Part shown: piece after piece, positions 27,101 to 40,248 of the stretch | Numbering within the stretch: position 1 is the stretch's first letter | Layout: the number at the start of each line of letters is the position of its first letter | Origin: Oreocharis arfaki | Lineage: Eukaryota > Chordata > Aves > Passeriformes > Paramythiidae | Assembly: GCA_013398015.1 (NCBI GenBank) | Contig: VZRR01012715.1 | Location: forward strand, 1,302,001 to 1,366,000 | Direction: 5' to 3' | Length of the DNA stretch: 64,000 nucleotides | Program-made: the position numbers and the translations under genes | Notes under the pieces: generated by a model | What the model saw: only the letters and a program-made list of their open reading frames with translations | Database searches by the model: none | What the model was told of the DNA's origin: nothing

Positions 27101-30100
27101 CTCTAATATTCTAAGTCTTAGCATTTTATTTTTATCAAACATATTTGCTGTTTAGTGGCTTTCTGCCTTCTTCGAACAGCAACATTTATAGTTTCATATC
27201 TTTTTAAAATTAATTAATTCAGGGATACAGGAATACATGGATTTAATTCTCTTTCCCTGCTGTTCAGTAATATGTAATAGGAAATAAAATGGGTGAGATT
27301 CTGTTTCAGATGTGGAAGACTCTGCTGACCTCTTGAGGGTGAAAAAGATGATGTTCACCCTAAAATGCTGCATTAACCTTAACAACAGTAGAATGTGAAA
27401 TCCAGACTGCTTTCTGTACCAACCTGTCTGTGTCTCAGATGAAAGCCTAGGACAATATTGTTTTGTAAGGGGTGTTGCAGGATATTACTGCATCTGAAAA
27501 AGAGATAAAATCTTAAATATGTAAATTTTATTTTTAGGGTCTTCATGTTGCTTTCTTGCATTGGCCAAAGATCGCTTAGCAACAGTGGTGTTTTAGAAAG
27601 TTTACTTAATCTCCTGGATAACCTGCTGTCACCACTACAACCTCATTTACCTGTGCACAGAAGAACTGAAGGTAGCCCTCTAATTTGGGAAATTATTTTC
27701 ATATTCATTATAAACTAGAAAATTGAGAGATTAGCTCACAAATTTTGGTGTATTAAAAGAATAAAATGTTTACTATATTTCTAAAACATAGTTGTCTTTT
27801 AAAATGTGATGAATCTTCTTGTTCTTTAGGTGCTAAAAGAGATTCCTCCCCCGACCCCATTAAAACATGAGCAAAATCTATTTGGTTGCTTTTAATTCAG
27901 CTAGGAAGCTTTGGCAGAGTCTCTGACATTGAATGTACAGACAGCTCTAGTGAATTACTTTGGAATTTAATGTTTTGGAAGGAAATGGACCTTTTTGCTA
28001 ATGAGATCTTTTCTAAGTTTCAAGCTTTTGAAGTGAAACACAGATATGAAGACAAGTTTGTTAGGTGTGTCTGCATGGTTTCTGCAAACTACATGGAGTT
28101 TGTTTTTTTTGTTCTTGTGGGGCTTTTTGTAATTACAAGGAATTTACATTTTTTTGACCCTAAGAATTTACTGAAATTATATTCTGTGGACTTGATTTTC
28201 TTCGAGTGTTCTCTTAACTACCCCAAGGCTGAGGCAAATTCTTACTTTTGAAAACATCACACACTAGGCTATTTCATTTGTTATGTACAGATAGCAAAGC
28301 ATCATAGAAGATATGTTGTTTAAAATTCTTAGCCTTGTGAGGTCTTTAAGTGCCAGCTGAGACTCTGTTCTTAGTTTTCCCTTGTCTCCTGATGTTAACA
28401 GACCTACAGCTGGTGTCAGAAGCTGTCCTATTGCTGCCCACTGATCTACCATGTACTTTCTCTATCGGGGCCATATCCTGCTATAGTCTCTAACTAGTCT
28501 GAGGCAAACCCAAGCTTACATCTCCTCTACCTCTGTTTGCACTCTCCCCACAGCTTCCAATTCCTTTCATAGCTCTTGCCTTACTAGTTGTCCTCATGGA
28601 GGACTTTAGGAAGCAGAAGTAACTGATACTTCAGAGCTTTATTTGCTGGTCTTCCAGCTTCCTTCTTCCTGGACAGTACAGGTGAGTACTAGGGCAATAT
28701 TATGTGTGGTGGAAGCATCAGGTATGGCAGAAGAAATTCCTATTTGAAAACTATCATACATAAGTAAGGGTCAAAGGGGTGAAAACTTACTGGGGGAAAA
28801 AGTGAAAAAACAAAGGAAAATCAGAGCAAGAGGTGAGTGTTGTGAGTGAAGTTGTAAGCTTTGAGGCCGAAAGAGGAAAAAAGGAATAAAGAAAAGACAC
28901 ATGGAAGGAGGGAGGGAGAGAAGTTGAGAATTTTGATTTTTTTTTTGGAGAGAGAGATTAAAGGAAAAGAAATGGTCTTGTTTTAGCAGAAGTATGAAAA
29001 GATATGTACTTCACTCTGCAGCAGGCTCCATTCTTTTTATTCTGCCAACCAAAAAGTTGTGTAGTGGTCACCAGTGCTACTCATTTCTGTTCTTGCAATT
29101 TAGTCTGTGGTTCCAGTCCAGGTCCTGTTATGAACCTGCTGGGGTCCTTCCTCTACCTGCTTGGGATGGGCTGCTTTCTGTCAGAGTGTGCTCAGGAAAC
29201 TGGAGTTAACAAGTCAGGCTGCGTCCTACTGCTTGGATGCCAGCAGCACGTGATTTTGGATGGATCTTTTCTATTCCTTAGTTTTCTTGTTTGATCTGCA
29301 TTTAATAATAGTTTGAGTTAATTACAGCGTTTTTGAGGCCAGTGCATGAAAAGCAAAGTGCAGTTAAGCATGGCTCAGCACAGAGCAGTGATGCAAAAAT
29401 GTGTGTGAAACCTCTAGTGCTGATGTCTTTGCTGGATTGACGTGTTGTAGAAGTTGTAGACTTCTAGTCATAGTAGTAGTAGTAATAATGCATAATGACT
29501 GCAATTAAGTGGTCGTTGTTTGTAGATTTCTGGTCTTTGTTAAACAGTCATGAGTTTACTTTGGAACTGTTCATTTAGATCTGTCCCTGTGCACAAAGAT
29601 TTTTCTTGCATGATACACAAGATACATTTCTTCTTGTTCTGCCTGTACAAAAATATGTCATTTAAAATGTGACACTGAAATAGACAATAGCTGGTCATTG
29701 GTTCCACCAGCGTGGTTCATCTAGTCTGATGTCACTCTTGGCTTTCCTGCAATTTATTCAGATAGCTACATGAAAATAAACTAATAAACGAGTAAAAATG
29801 GAAGTATTTGTCTGCATGGTTATAACTATCTTGAAGCCCTGCTTGATAGGGGAATTTCGCACAATAGAATTTGAGGCATCTATTTCATGTGCTTTAATGC
29901 AAGCAGCTGTCATTATGCACTTGGTATTTAGGAAATTTAGAGGTACAATCTTTTGACTCTTCACAGTTGAGGTGGAGCTTTTGACTTCTGACTTCATCAG
30001 ACTAAGAAAACTGTGACATTTTTCTTTACACCTAAGTTTTGTGACGATTTCTTCCCTCCTTTATCAGTGCTCAGACTCTTAACTCTCCTTTTAAAAACTA

Positions 30101-33100
30101 AAAAGAGGAGAGTGGAGTCTTTGTGGCCTAGTGAAATGTGTGACATTTGTTATGTGTTTGGGTCTTTATTAAGGCACTTAAATCTGTTTATTTTGAAGGA
30201 GTTTTAGATATTCCCATGATCAGTTGGGTTGTAATGCTGGTGTCCAGACTACTGGATTATGTAGCTACTGTTGAAGATGAAGCAGCCACAGCCAAGAAAC
30301 CTCTGAATGGAAAAGAGAGGGAACGATTTTTGACAGGTACATCACATTTAGTATCAAAACTCGATTCTATGGGTATTGCTCTGGGAGCTGTTCAAATACC
30401 TAAAATGTATTTTCTATTCACTTGAAAAAAGAGACTTTAAAAATGGATGTTGCAATATTTTTATTTGCTTTCTTGTCTGCTTATTTACATCCCCTTCTCC
30501 TTATAAATAGGATCTCTCATTTTTTCAAGTGAAAAATGCAGCACTGATTTTAATTTGTAAAATGTCTGTGTATTACCCTGTGACTTTGAGATTTTACAAT
30601 TAAGTGGACCATGTTGAGACACTTCGTATTGTGAGAAAGGGCTGGTAGTGTGACTTCATAAACGTTTTGGTATTTGTATCCACTGTTTTTAAATGTAATT
30701 TTTGTCTGGTTTTCATTTATTTCGTCATAGTAGTAGTAGTAATAATATGTAGCATAGTTATTATTATTATCATAATCATTATTTAAGTTATTATTATTTT
30801 GATTAGCTGTGATTTTCTTTTAATATCTTTTCTAAAAATGAAAATAAAGCTTTTATGTTATGAAGCTGTTCATCTATTTTTACTTAGGACAGAGTTGCTT
30901 GCCTGCTTATATGTTCTAAGAATAAAAAAAAAGACGGTACCACTGCATTTTAAAATCTCACAGAAATATTACTAGGAGTGGGGGTAGTTGAATAATGCCG
31001 AGAGTTAGATTTTGCTTGTTTCTTTAGCACTTAGTGTATGGTGATGCCAGCCATTGAAACATAAAGGCTTTTCGCTAGAGTTAAATGAATTTAATAAGAT
31101 AGATTAATATATTTTTTTAATTTCCATTAGGAAACCAGTGGAGTTTTATAAATAATAGCCTTCACACTCAAAGTCTGAGCAGATCTACTAAAGGCAACAG
31201 TAGCCTCGATAGACTGTATTCCCGAAAGATCAGAAAGCAGCTCGTGCATCATAAACAGGTGACTTCCTGCATGGTAGTGGCTGTTTTCACAGAAGTAGGT
31301 CTCATTTTTAGGATATCTCATTTCTTGAAACACCAGCTTTGGCCTTGGGACTCATTCAGCCTTGCTTTTGCATAGGTCTGGTTCTGTAGCTAAAGGCTGC
31401 CTAACTTCTTTGACATTCATCTAAAACCATGGGGTGAGGGATCTGCTGGAAAAACAAATGTTGAAGAGTACAATTGTACTCTATTGGATAATAAATATAA
31501 TGTACTTTCTAGATAAATCTGAGTACACCTGAGTGCAATCACCTAAGCTGTGATTTAAAAGTATTTTATAAGCTCAAGTTACAGTTTGAACTGAAGATTG
31601 CTATCATGTGAACATACTGATCCTTTTAACATCTTATTGCCTAAATTTTCATTTATTCCTATTAACATTTTCTTTTAGCAACTTAACTTATTAAAAGCAA
31701 AACAGAAGGCTTTGGTGGAACAGATGGAAAAAGAGAAAATACAAAGCAACAAAGGATCATCATACAAACTTTTAGTAGAACAGGCAAAACTAAAGCAGGC
31801 TACTTCAAAGGTATGATGCTCTGAAACTGTAACTGACTTCTTGTCCGTTGTGTGAAAAGACCTGTTCCTGCAAAGTCATTTTTGTCCTACTTTGACCTTA
31901 TTATAAAAAGTTGTTTCATCATGGCTGCTATCAAGTATATTCTAATATTAAAAAAAGCAGCCATCTGGAAATTTATTGCTCTGTGAAAAATAGTTCTACA
32001 GGGTTCTTTTAGGTAGTCATGGCCAAAATTACTAATAAACTTGTAGCTTTGGGAATGCCAGTCATGTCATTAAACTTTGGAAAACATACAGCAATAGAAA
32101 GATAAAACAGTACTTTATATGGCTAGCTTTTATGCATGATGCTCTTCTAGATGCTTTCCTGGTTGAGTAATCAGTAAATAATCATGCCAGTGTCTGTCTC
32201 CCCGAACTAATAAATATGACTTTTGAGAATTATTTTTGAAGTTTGTCATAAGCTCCTTAGCTTCCTGAAAGTACTCACCACTTCAGTTGTGGCATCTTGC
32301 AATAAGCCCCAGATACTGAGAGATGATGTGGTAGTTAAAGAATTGTTTTGGTTATGAGAGGAGGTGCTAAAATTTAGGGATTTCAGAAGATGACAACATG
32401 GACTTGGCTGGGAGCACAAAAATATGTAAATCTTTCTACCTACCGAACTTAGGTGTCTCTTGAGATATATTCTCCCTAGTTGAAGAAGTACTCATGTCTG
32501 TTAGGATGCCTGAAAATAGGTCTGTGGAAGGAGATTACATGGTGTTGGACCTTACAGGCAATCTAAAGGGAAATCTTAAAACTTCCAGTAATTATGGAAA
32601 AAAAATCACTAGCATAAAAATAAAGCCCTAAGTTTTCACTAACTGTCCTTGTCATGAGCTGTTCTTTCCTGCACTATCTTCTGCTTTATTCCAGCAGGTT
32701 ATAGCAAGGGGGCTGCTCCACTGGTGGCCCCTTGAGACATCTTTAAATGAGTTACTGGCTGAATTGTTCTGTCCAGGTGTTTTAAGTTTCACTTTATAGT
32801 AGCCATGTTGCATAAAAAACCGTGTTGAACTAAAGATCTTTCCTCTTGTAGTTTCTTAACTTTTAGTTAAGGTGTTACTGTATACTCAATAGTTGCATTT
32901 TATGCAGGTTTTGCTATTTCGCCTACTAATCACTGTGACTGACTTAAAACATGTCCTACATTTAGGAGAAAGTGAAACCTTTGTGTTAGTAAATAGCTTT
33001 TCCTTTGGTCTACTTCAGTAGCTGCTGCTTACGTGAGATTATAAGAGGCATTTGTATTATCTAATGACTGCTGCATGTGTAGCTGATACACTGAGCTGAG

Positions 33101-36100
33101 CTGCTAAATGAATGCCCTTGTTGGGTGAGAGGATTAATAAAGGCACCTTCTTTTCTCCATGACATGTAGGCCCTTTGTCAGAAAGGTTGTAATTCAGAGC
33201 CATGATCAAACATCAAACTAGTTCAATTTGTGGTATGGCTAATGCATACTTCGTATCATGGCAGTATTAAGAAATTTAGAAATCATTGATGATTTATCTA
33301 GTATGAAGAACTGAGAAGTCAGTGTTCTCCTAAGAGTAAATTTCAGTATTGGCGCCATTTATATGCAGTTTGCTTTATGGTAACTAGCTTTATGTACAAG
33401 TGTGGAAATATGACAGAAACTTTGAAAATATGTATTTTTAATATGTGTTATGGCATACATAAGGCTGAACTGGCACTTCTGCAGAACTGAATTTGATAAC
33501 GTGTTTGTCATCTGAGATAACATGCTGCCAAAACAAGCTCCTGCCAATAAAGCCTTAATTCCATTCCAGTTTCTCATATATTTTTAGACTTCCTTTTATT
33601 TTTTTTAAGAAGTTTTGCAGTCTCTGTTACTGCTGCCATACTGATTCATTGGGAAAAGATTTAGAGGTTAGTTTTAAACTGTAACTCTTTGTTTCAAATT
33701 TAATTTCTGCAGCACTTCAAGGATTTAATACGCTTGCGTCGGACTGCGGAATGGCCTCGTTCTTCTTTAGATACAGAAGTATCAACAGCAAAGGAAACTC
33801 CAGAAATTGAACCACTTCCCTTTACGCTGGCACATGAACGTTGTATTTCTGTAGTGCAAAAGCTGGCACTCTTTCTCTTGTCCATGGACTTTACTTGTCA
33901 TGCAGATTTACTTCTTTTTGTTTGTAAGGTAAACAGGATATGGAACATCACTATGTAGCTGCAGTAGCAACCACGTTAATTAGCATTCTATTACTGCTCT
34001 TTTGCTTGTTTGATGGTAAAATTTAGCTGCAGCACTTAAATTCCTAGTCATTTCTGGTAAGGTAATTTTTCTGATCTGTCACTTTTTGTGTAACTTACAA
34101 TATGATGGCTTCAAAATTGCATGGAAAAATTAATTTAAAAAAATATTCATATAATTACCAAGTCTAATAATCATAGAAAATAAAATTATTATATACTTTC
34201 GTTGGGTTAACTATGAAAAGGCATTTATTTCTTCTCTTTTTTTAATAGGTTCTTGCTAGAATTGCAAATGCTACAAGACCAACGATTCATTTATGTGAGA
34301 TTGTAAATGAGACTCAATTAGAGCGATTATTGCTGCTTCTTGTTGGAACTGACTTTAACAGAGGAGACATCTCTTGGGGAGGAGCGTGGGCTCAGTATTC
34401 TCTGACTTGTATGCTACAGGATATTCTAGCAGGTTTGTTTTAAGTTCCTATTCTTCAGAAGGTATCTCGTGCTGGAATCTTTCTTCCTTTAATGTTTTGG
34501 GGGGATCATTTATCTCTGTTACAATCTGCTGACACAATCCAAATTGTAAAAAAACCCCAAGCAAATCATAACATTTAGGGTAGTGTGTAAAAATGCAATT
34601 TAAAGTTACAATTACAGTGACTTACTCATTGAAAAGTTAGTATTTATTTGACCCTGGTTATTTGAAAATTATTCAAAACATTTTCCCTTAGAGAAATAGT
34701 CCCTAGAGAATTTAGAGTTAGATATAAAAAATGACAGTTGGCCTGGACACTGGGATGTTAATTTGTAACAGGAATAAAGCTTGAAATGAAGTTGTCTGCT
34801 TAATTTAATACGTAGGAGAGTTGTTGGCACCTATAGCTGCTGAAGCTATGGAAGAGAGTGCTTTGGGAGAAGATGCTGGGGCTTCAGCTGGAGATTCTGA
34901 TGACTCTCTCCAGCAGTCCACAGTTCAGTTAGTGGAAACCATAGATGAGCCTTTGACACATGACATCACAGGTAAATTATTCCATAATTTTGTATATGTG
35001 TATTTATTGAAAAGAGTAAAAAAAATTTTACTGATCTATCAAGGTATCAGTAAAAGACATTTTGGTGATAGCATAAATAGTTTCTGATAATATAGGCAGA
35101 TTATGGGTAATTCTTCAAGTTAGTTTTACATCTGACAAGTAAAAAATGGTTATTTTTCCTATAATTTTTAAAAAGGCAACTTGATTGCATATTTTAACTT
35201 TTTCCACAAAGTTGTGATGTTAAAAAGCTTTAAATTATCTATTGACTCTATTATACATCCTTGTTTTATAATTTTTACTTGGTAGTGTTAATACACTTTT
35301 AATGATTCAAGGTGCTCCACCCTTGTCATCATTGGAAAAAGATAAGGACATTGATCTTGAATTACTGCAAGACCTGATGGAAGTCGATATTGATCCTTTG
35401 GATATTGATTTGGAAAAAGATCCCCTTGCAGCCAAAGTCTTCAAGGTATGTCACACCTGAGTTTTCAGGATAACCTTTGCATGTGAGATAGTGAAATCCT
35501 TACTCTCTTTACGCTTCTTCAGTAGTGGTATTTGATGTCTTAGACCTGCTTCCAGTTTTTTATGATGTTTAATGTGGGATGACAGGAAAGAATGTAAATA
35601 CTCAGATCTCAGTTGACCAGAAAATATTTTGCTTTTGCATGAAGATAAATGCATGAACAAGAGGTTCTGCATTTACTCACACTTTAGCACGTGTTAAAGA
35701 CATAACATAAAGCATAATAGAAAAATAAGATCTAGTCTTGTCCTTTTTATTAAGAATAGAGCATAATTTCTGTGACTGATCTTAAGATGAGTTTATACTG
35801 TTAGTATTGCATTTTAAAAAGGAAGCCAGCAGTAGTTAGTGCTCAGATTGGCTTCAGACTATGAAGACAAGTAGCTCACTTCAAAATTTCCTCCACTGGG
35901 GAACAAAAAAATTATCAAGTACTTTTATACTTAAAATGAAGGCTAAAAATATCAGAGGTAGTGCAATTACATTTAGACGTAATAGTATATATATTGTAAG
36001 TGTATATGAAAAACCAAAAATATTTGGGCTTTAAAGAAACACACTGTTCATAATGAAATACTGAGTCTCTTGTCTCTGTTCATAAATATGACATTTGGAG

Positions 36101-39100
36101 GTTTTCCATGCCTGTCACTATTGGCTTAAACCTCTTGTTTGAATTAACCTTACTGATCTGTCTCACCGCTTGCTCAGAAAACACTACATTTTTTTTTCTG
36201 TATTCCCGCATATGTCCTTCCACCAATTACCTGTCATGTAAAGATTTTTTCTTTAAATCTCAGTCTACCACCAAAAATTACACTTATTGCTGAATTTCTG
36301 TGTTACTGATGTGTCCTGCCTTCTTTATTCTCCTATCATGTCATGTGGTAGTACTCTTTAGTCAACTTCATCCAAGATGCCTTCATCGTCTTATTACCTG
36401 CTTTGATGTCCACTAAAAAACAGCCATAAAACCACTTTTTCATTCTTAATCCTTCTTAATATTTGCTTCCATATCTGTAAAATGACAGTTGGTATTGGAT
36501 CTCACCATTAAAAGACCAGCATATGCAAATTGCCTTCATACAGTGTTACATTACTTTGTTTCCTTGTGATCCATATGCTTTCTCAGTGTCTTAAATCATG
36601 ACACCAGTAGAGATTATTCAACTGCTTGTTTTTCAGAGCCCAGTACAAATAGTCCCTGAGCCTCACTGAGGCTTCAAGGTACTTTTAATACAGGTAGTAG
36701 TATAGTATTCTGTCTTGATAAATAACTCCTCAAAATATCTGTGTAATACTCTACTTCCAAATTTACAATAAGGTACAAATGTGTGAAGAAAAATTGATGA
36801 TAACATTTTCAAATGGGCTTCTTGAATCTTTGAGGCAGCTAACTACATTGCTGGATTTTGACAATCACTAAGGATTCAGTAGCTTATACTGCAATAAGAA
36901 TTGAAACAATTTTCTAAAGCTATTGGAACCAATCTTCTGGTTTTAATTTTTTTTTAACTTCAGAGTTTGTTGTTAGTCATTAAAGACTTTTGGCAATCTA
37001 AAGACTTCCTGTTTATTGTTTTTCCTTGCTTTTTTGTTTGTTTTTTAAGCCTATAAGCAGCACCTGGTACGATTACTGGGGTGCTGAATATGGCACCTAC
37101 AATTACAATCCTTACATTGGTGGTGTTGGAATTCCAGTTGCAAAACCACCTGTAACTACAGAGAAAAATGGATCACAAACTGTCAGCATATCAGTCTCTC
37201 AAGGTAAGCAATGAATTAAAGTTCTGTTCAAGGACTCTTTTCTGTAATACTGTATTTGACACCTTAGCACAAGAAACTATTTTAGCAATATCTATGTATT
37301 TTAAGGGGAAAGAATTATATTTTACATATGCCACATTTTTTTTCCTGTGGTAACTGAGAGAATATAATGAGAAACTTACTTTTAAAAAAGCCTGACATAG
37401 CAGAAGATCTTATTTTCTAACATTTTGGAATGCACTTAAAGGCAGTTTTAAATCTTTCCTGTTTTCCCAGGAATTTTTGGAAGCTCTCTTCTAGTTGGCT
37501 CTACCCCAAAGGAGTGAAGTGGCACACTTGTTTCATTTGTAGGAGTACTACTGAACTAGGTGATAGATTTTTCTTCTGCCACACTAGGAAAAAACAACTT
37601 TTTGGTTTTTGTATGAGAGCTATTGCCTTAGGAAGAAATTACTTGAATGTATGCAGATTGTCATGTGTGATGGTTAAGTGACTGTGAAAAAAAATATGGG
37701 TGTGTTTCACAGAAATGCAGTATTTTAATAATTATATATCTCAGGTCTGTAAGAATGTTATAGAAAGTTAGAGGAACAAATTAAAGATGAGATTAGCTCA
37801 GTTGTTCACAGCATGATAACACCAGGGCTGTATGGGCTATTCTCTTAAGAGTTGGGCTTGATGACCTTTGTGGGTCCCCTCCAACTCAGAATATTCTGAT
37901 TCTGTAATTATGTATGTCCTTGATGTAACTCAGTTTTACCTTGTCTGTTGCCTTCTGTAGCTTTAGATGCACGTCTAGAAGTTGGACTTGAGCAGCAGGC
38001 TGAGCTGATGCTGAAAATGATGTCCACTCTGGAGGCTGATTCCATTCTGCAAGCATTAACAAACATATCTCCTACATGTAACTACATGTTGACAAATCGT
38101 TCTCTTCACATAATGGTCATGATGCTTTGAAATTTGTAGTAATGTTTTCTGCAGTAACTTAGTAGCTTAGAAAAAGTTACATTTTGCTTGAATTTTCTTC
38201 TTAGGCTGAGCTTTAGAGGCAGTTCTTTATTCAGATTTTTGAATAACTTATATGCCTGTATTTAAGACATTTTTTGAAACTGTCAGCTGTGCGTGTGGAT
38301 TATGCTGCAATGGAGGGACAGTTTTTATTTCTTGGCCTAGGTGCAAGTGAACATCAAGCTTCCTATGTGAAGCTTCATTCTTGGTGTTTGAAAGCTGCTT
38401 TGCATTTGACAGTTACACCTACTAAGTGATGAAATACAATTTTGAATTCGGCTGTTCAATGAGCTTTATGTTCTGAAAACGCTTGTAGAGTGGTTTACTT
38501 TTGAACCTTTTTTCAGCGAGTTGTGCTGCCCATCTTGTTAAAATGTGTTTCTTTGTAGTCCTCTGGGTACCTTAATATGGATGCAGTCATTGGTTGAGTA
38601 TCTAGTGATGGAGTAGGTTTAGTGACATCTTCAGACTTGATTCTCTGGAAGTTCATTATTGTCTGCAGCAGTTGTACCGTAATGAGTGAAAGAAATGTTC
38701 CAATTGTTTGTCTTACCACTGTGTTACCAGGACACTGCCATAATAGTTGTGAAAATGTATTTGTGTGGACTCAGTTCCAAACAGTTTTTGTGAAGATGGA
38801 AATGTCTGATATTCAAGTATGTCACTACTGTGGTAGTCAGTAGTCCAATTCAACTGAATGCTACATTGAAGATGTTCTTGTAAATTATAAAAAAGTGTCT
38901 TTCGCTTAAGTATAAAATGCAAGGAAATAATTATGAAATTACTTCTGGCAACTTTTCAAAGTAATTCATGGGGGGATGGTACCCTGTTTTGTTTTCCAGT
39001 GACGCAGTCTCCCAGTGGCACAGATGATTCGTTGCTGAGGGGATTACATGCTGCTAACCAAAATGCCCAGCTGATTGTGCAATTGTCATCTATACCTATG

Positions 39101-40210
39101 CTGAGTGCATGCTTCAACAAACTCTTTTCCATGCTACAAGTCCACCATGTTCAGGTATAGAATTTTGAACTTTAAAATGTTCTGGTAGTATTTGTCTCTA
39201 AATTTGAGAGTTGTTTTCCTGTACCTCTTGCTGCTTAGGATTCAAGTAATCTGTTATGTGCTTTATTGCTTATGAATCTGTCAAGGAAAACAGTACCAAT
39301 AATGTAATAATCAAGCTGCTGAAAGCTTTTGTCAGAGAGGACATTGCTTGTTACAGTTGAAAACGGTATGCGTTTTCATATTTTAAAACGAGTTTATATG
39401 TTCATTGAGTGATAATTGTTAACTTATTAATGAAAAATGTCGCTAAGTGACACGTAATGACAAATGGAGATTTGTGGAGGTTTTCAAAACTCAGTTGAAT
39501 AAACCCCCACATGACCAAGTCTGACATCTTCTTTGGCCTTTTTTGAGCAGGTTGGGTTGGATAACTTGCAAAGGTCGCTTCCAATCTGAATTATCCAATG
39601 ACCCTGTATGTTAAATTTAAAAGTTTGCTTTTTGAAAAGTCATTGGTTTAGCAACGATTTTCTTGATTGTTACAAAGGAATGCCATGCATGCTATATATA
39701 TAGCTGATTAGATGCCCGCTCTCCTCTTGGTATTTTGATAGAGTGGCTGACTCCATCCCTCAGTTGTTCTTTAAATATCTCATCCAAAATACAGTTTGTC
39801 GTGTAAATATCCTTGATGCTTCCCCAGAATATCCAAAGAGCTATTTTCCTCAGGGGAATTAATCGGAGTAAGCGTCAGTGTCTCTGAGGTTTCCTGTTAG
39901 ATAAATGGCCTTTTCAATTATCTTGGCTGACTCAAAATGTTTGGGAAACATCACTTTAATAACATTCCAAAAGATTACAGGCAAACCTGTAAGGCTACCT
40001 GTACATGTTGCAGGTATAAGGTTATGATAAATATATTTCTGAACAGTGTGTAAAGCTGCATTTTCTTAACAAAAGTTTGAAGAAACTTCTTAAGAGAAAC
40101 TATTTGGAAGACATCAATTACAAAAACATAGCAGAAACATTTGCTAGTTACGCTGAATTTGCCTTGAATATTATATTTAGCAGAATTTTCAAATCCAGTA
40201 AAGGAGAGGG

Positions 40211-40248
<38 letters not shown>

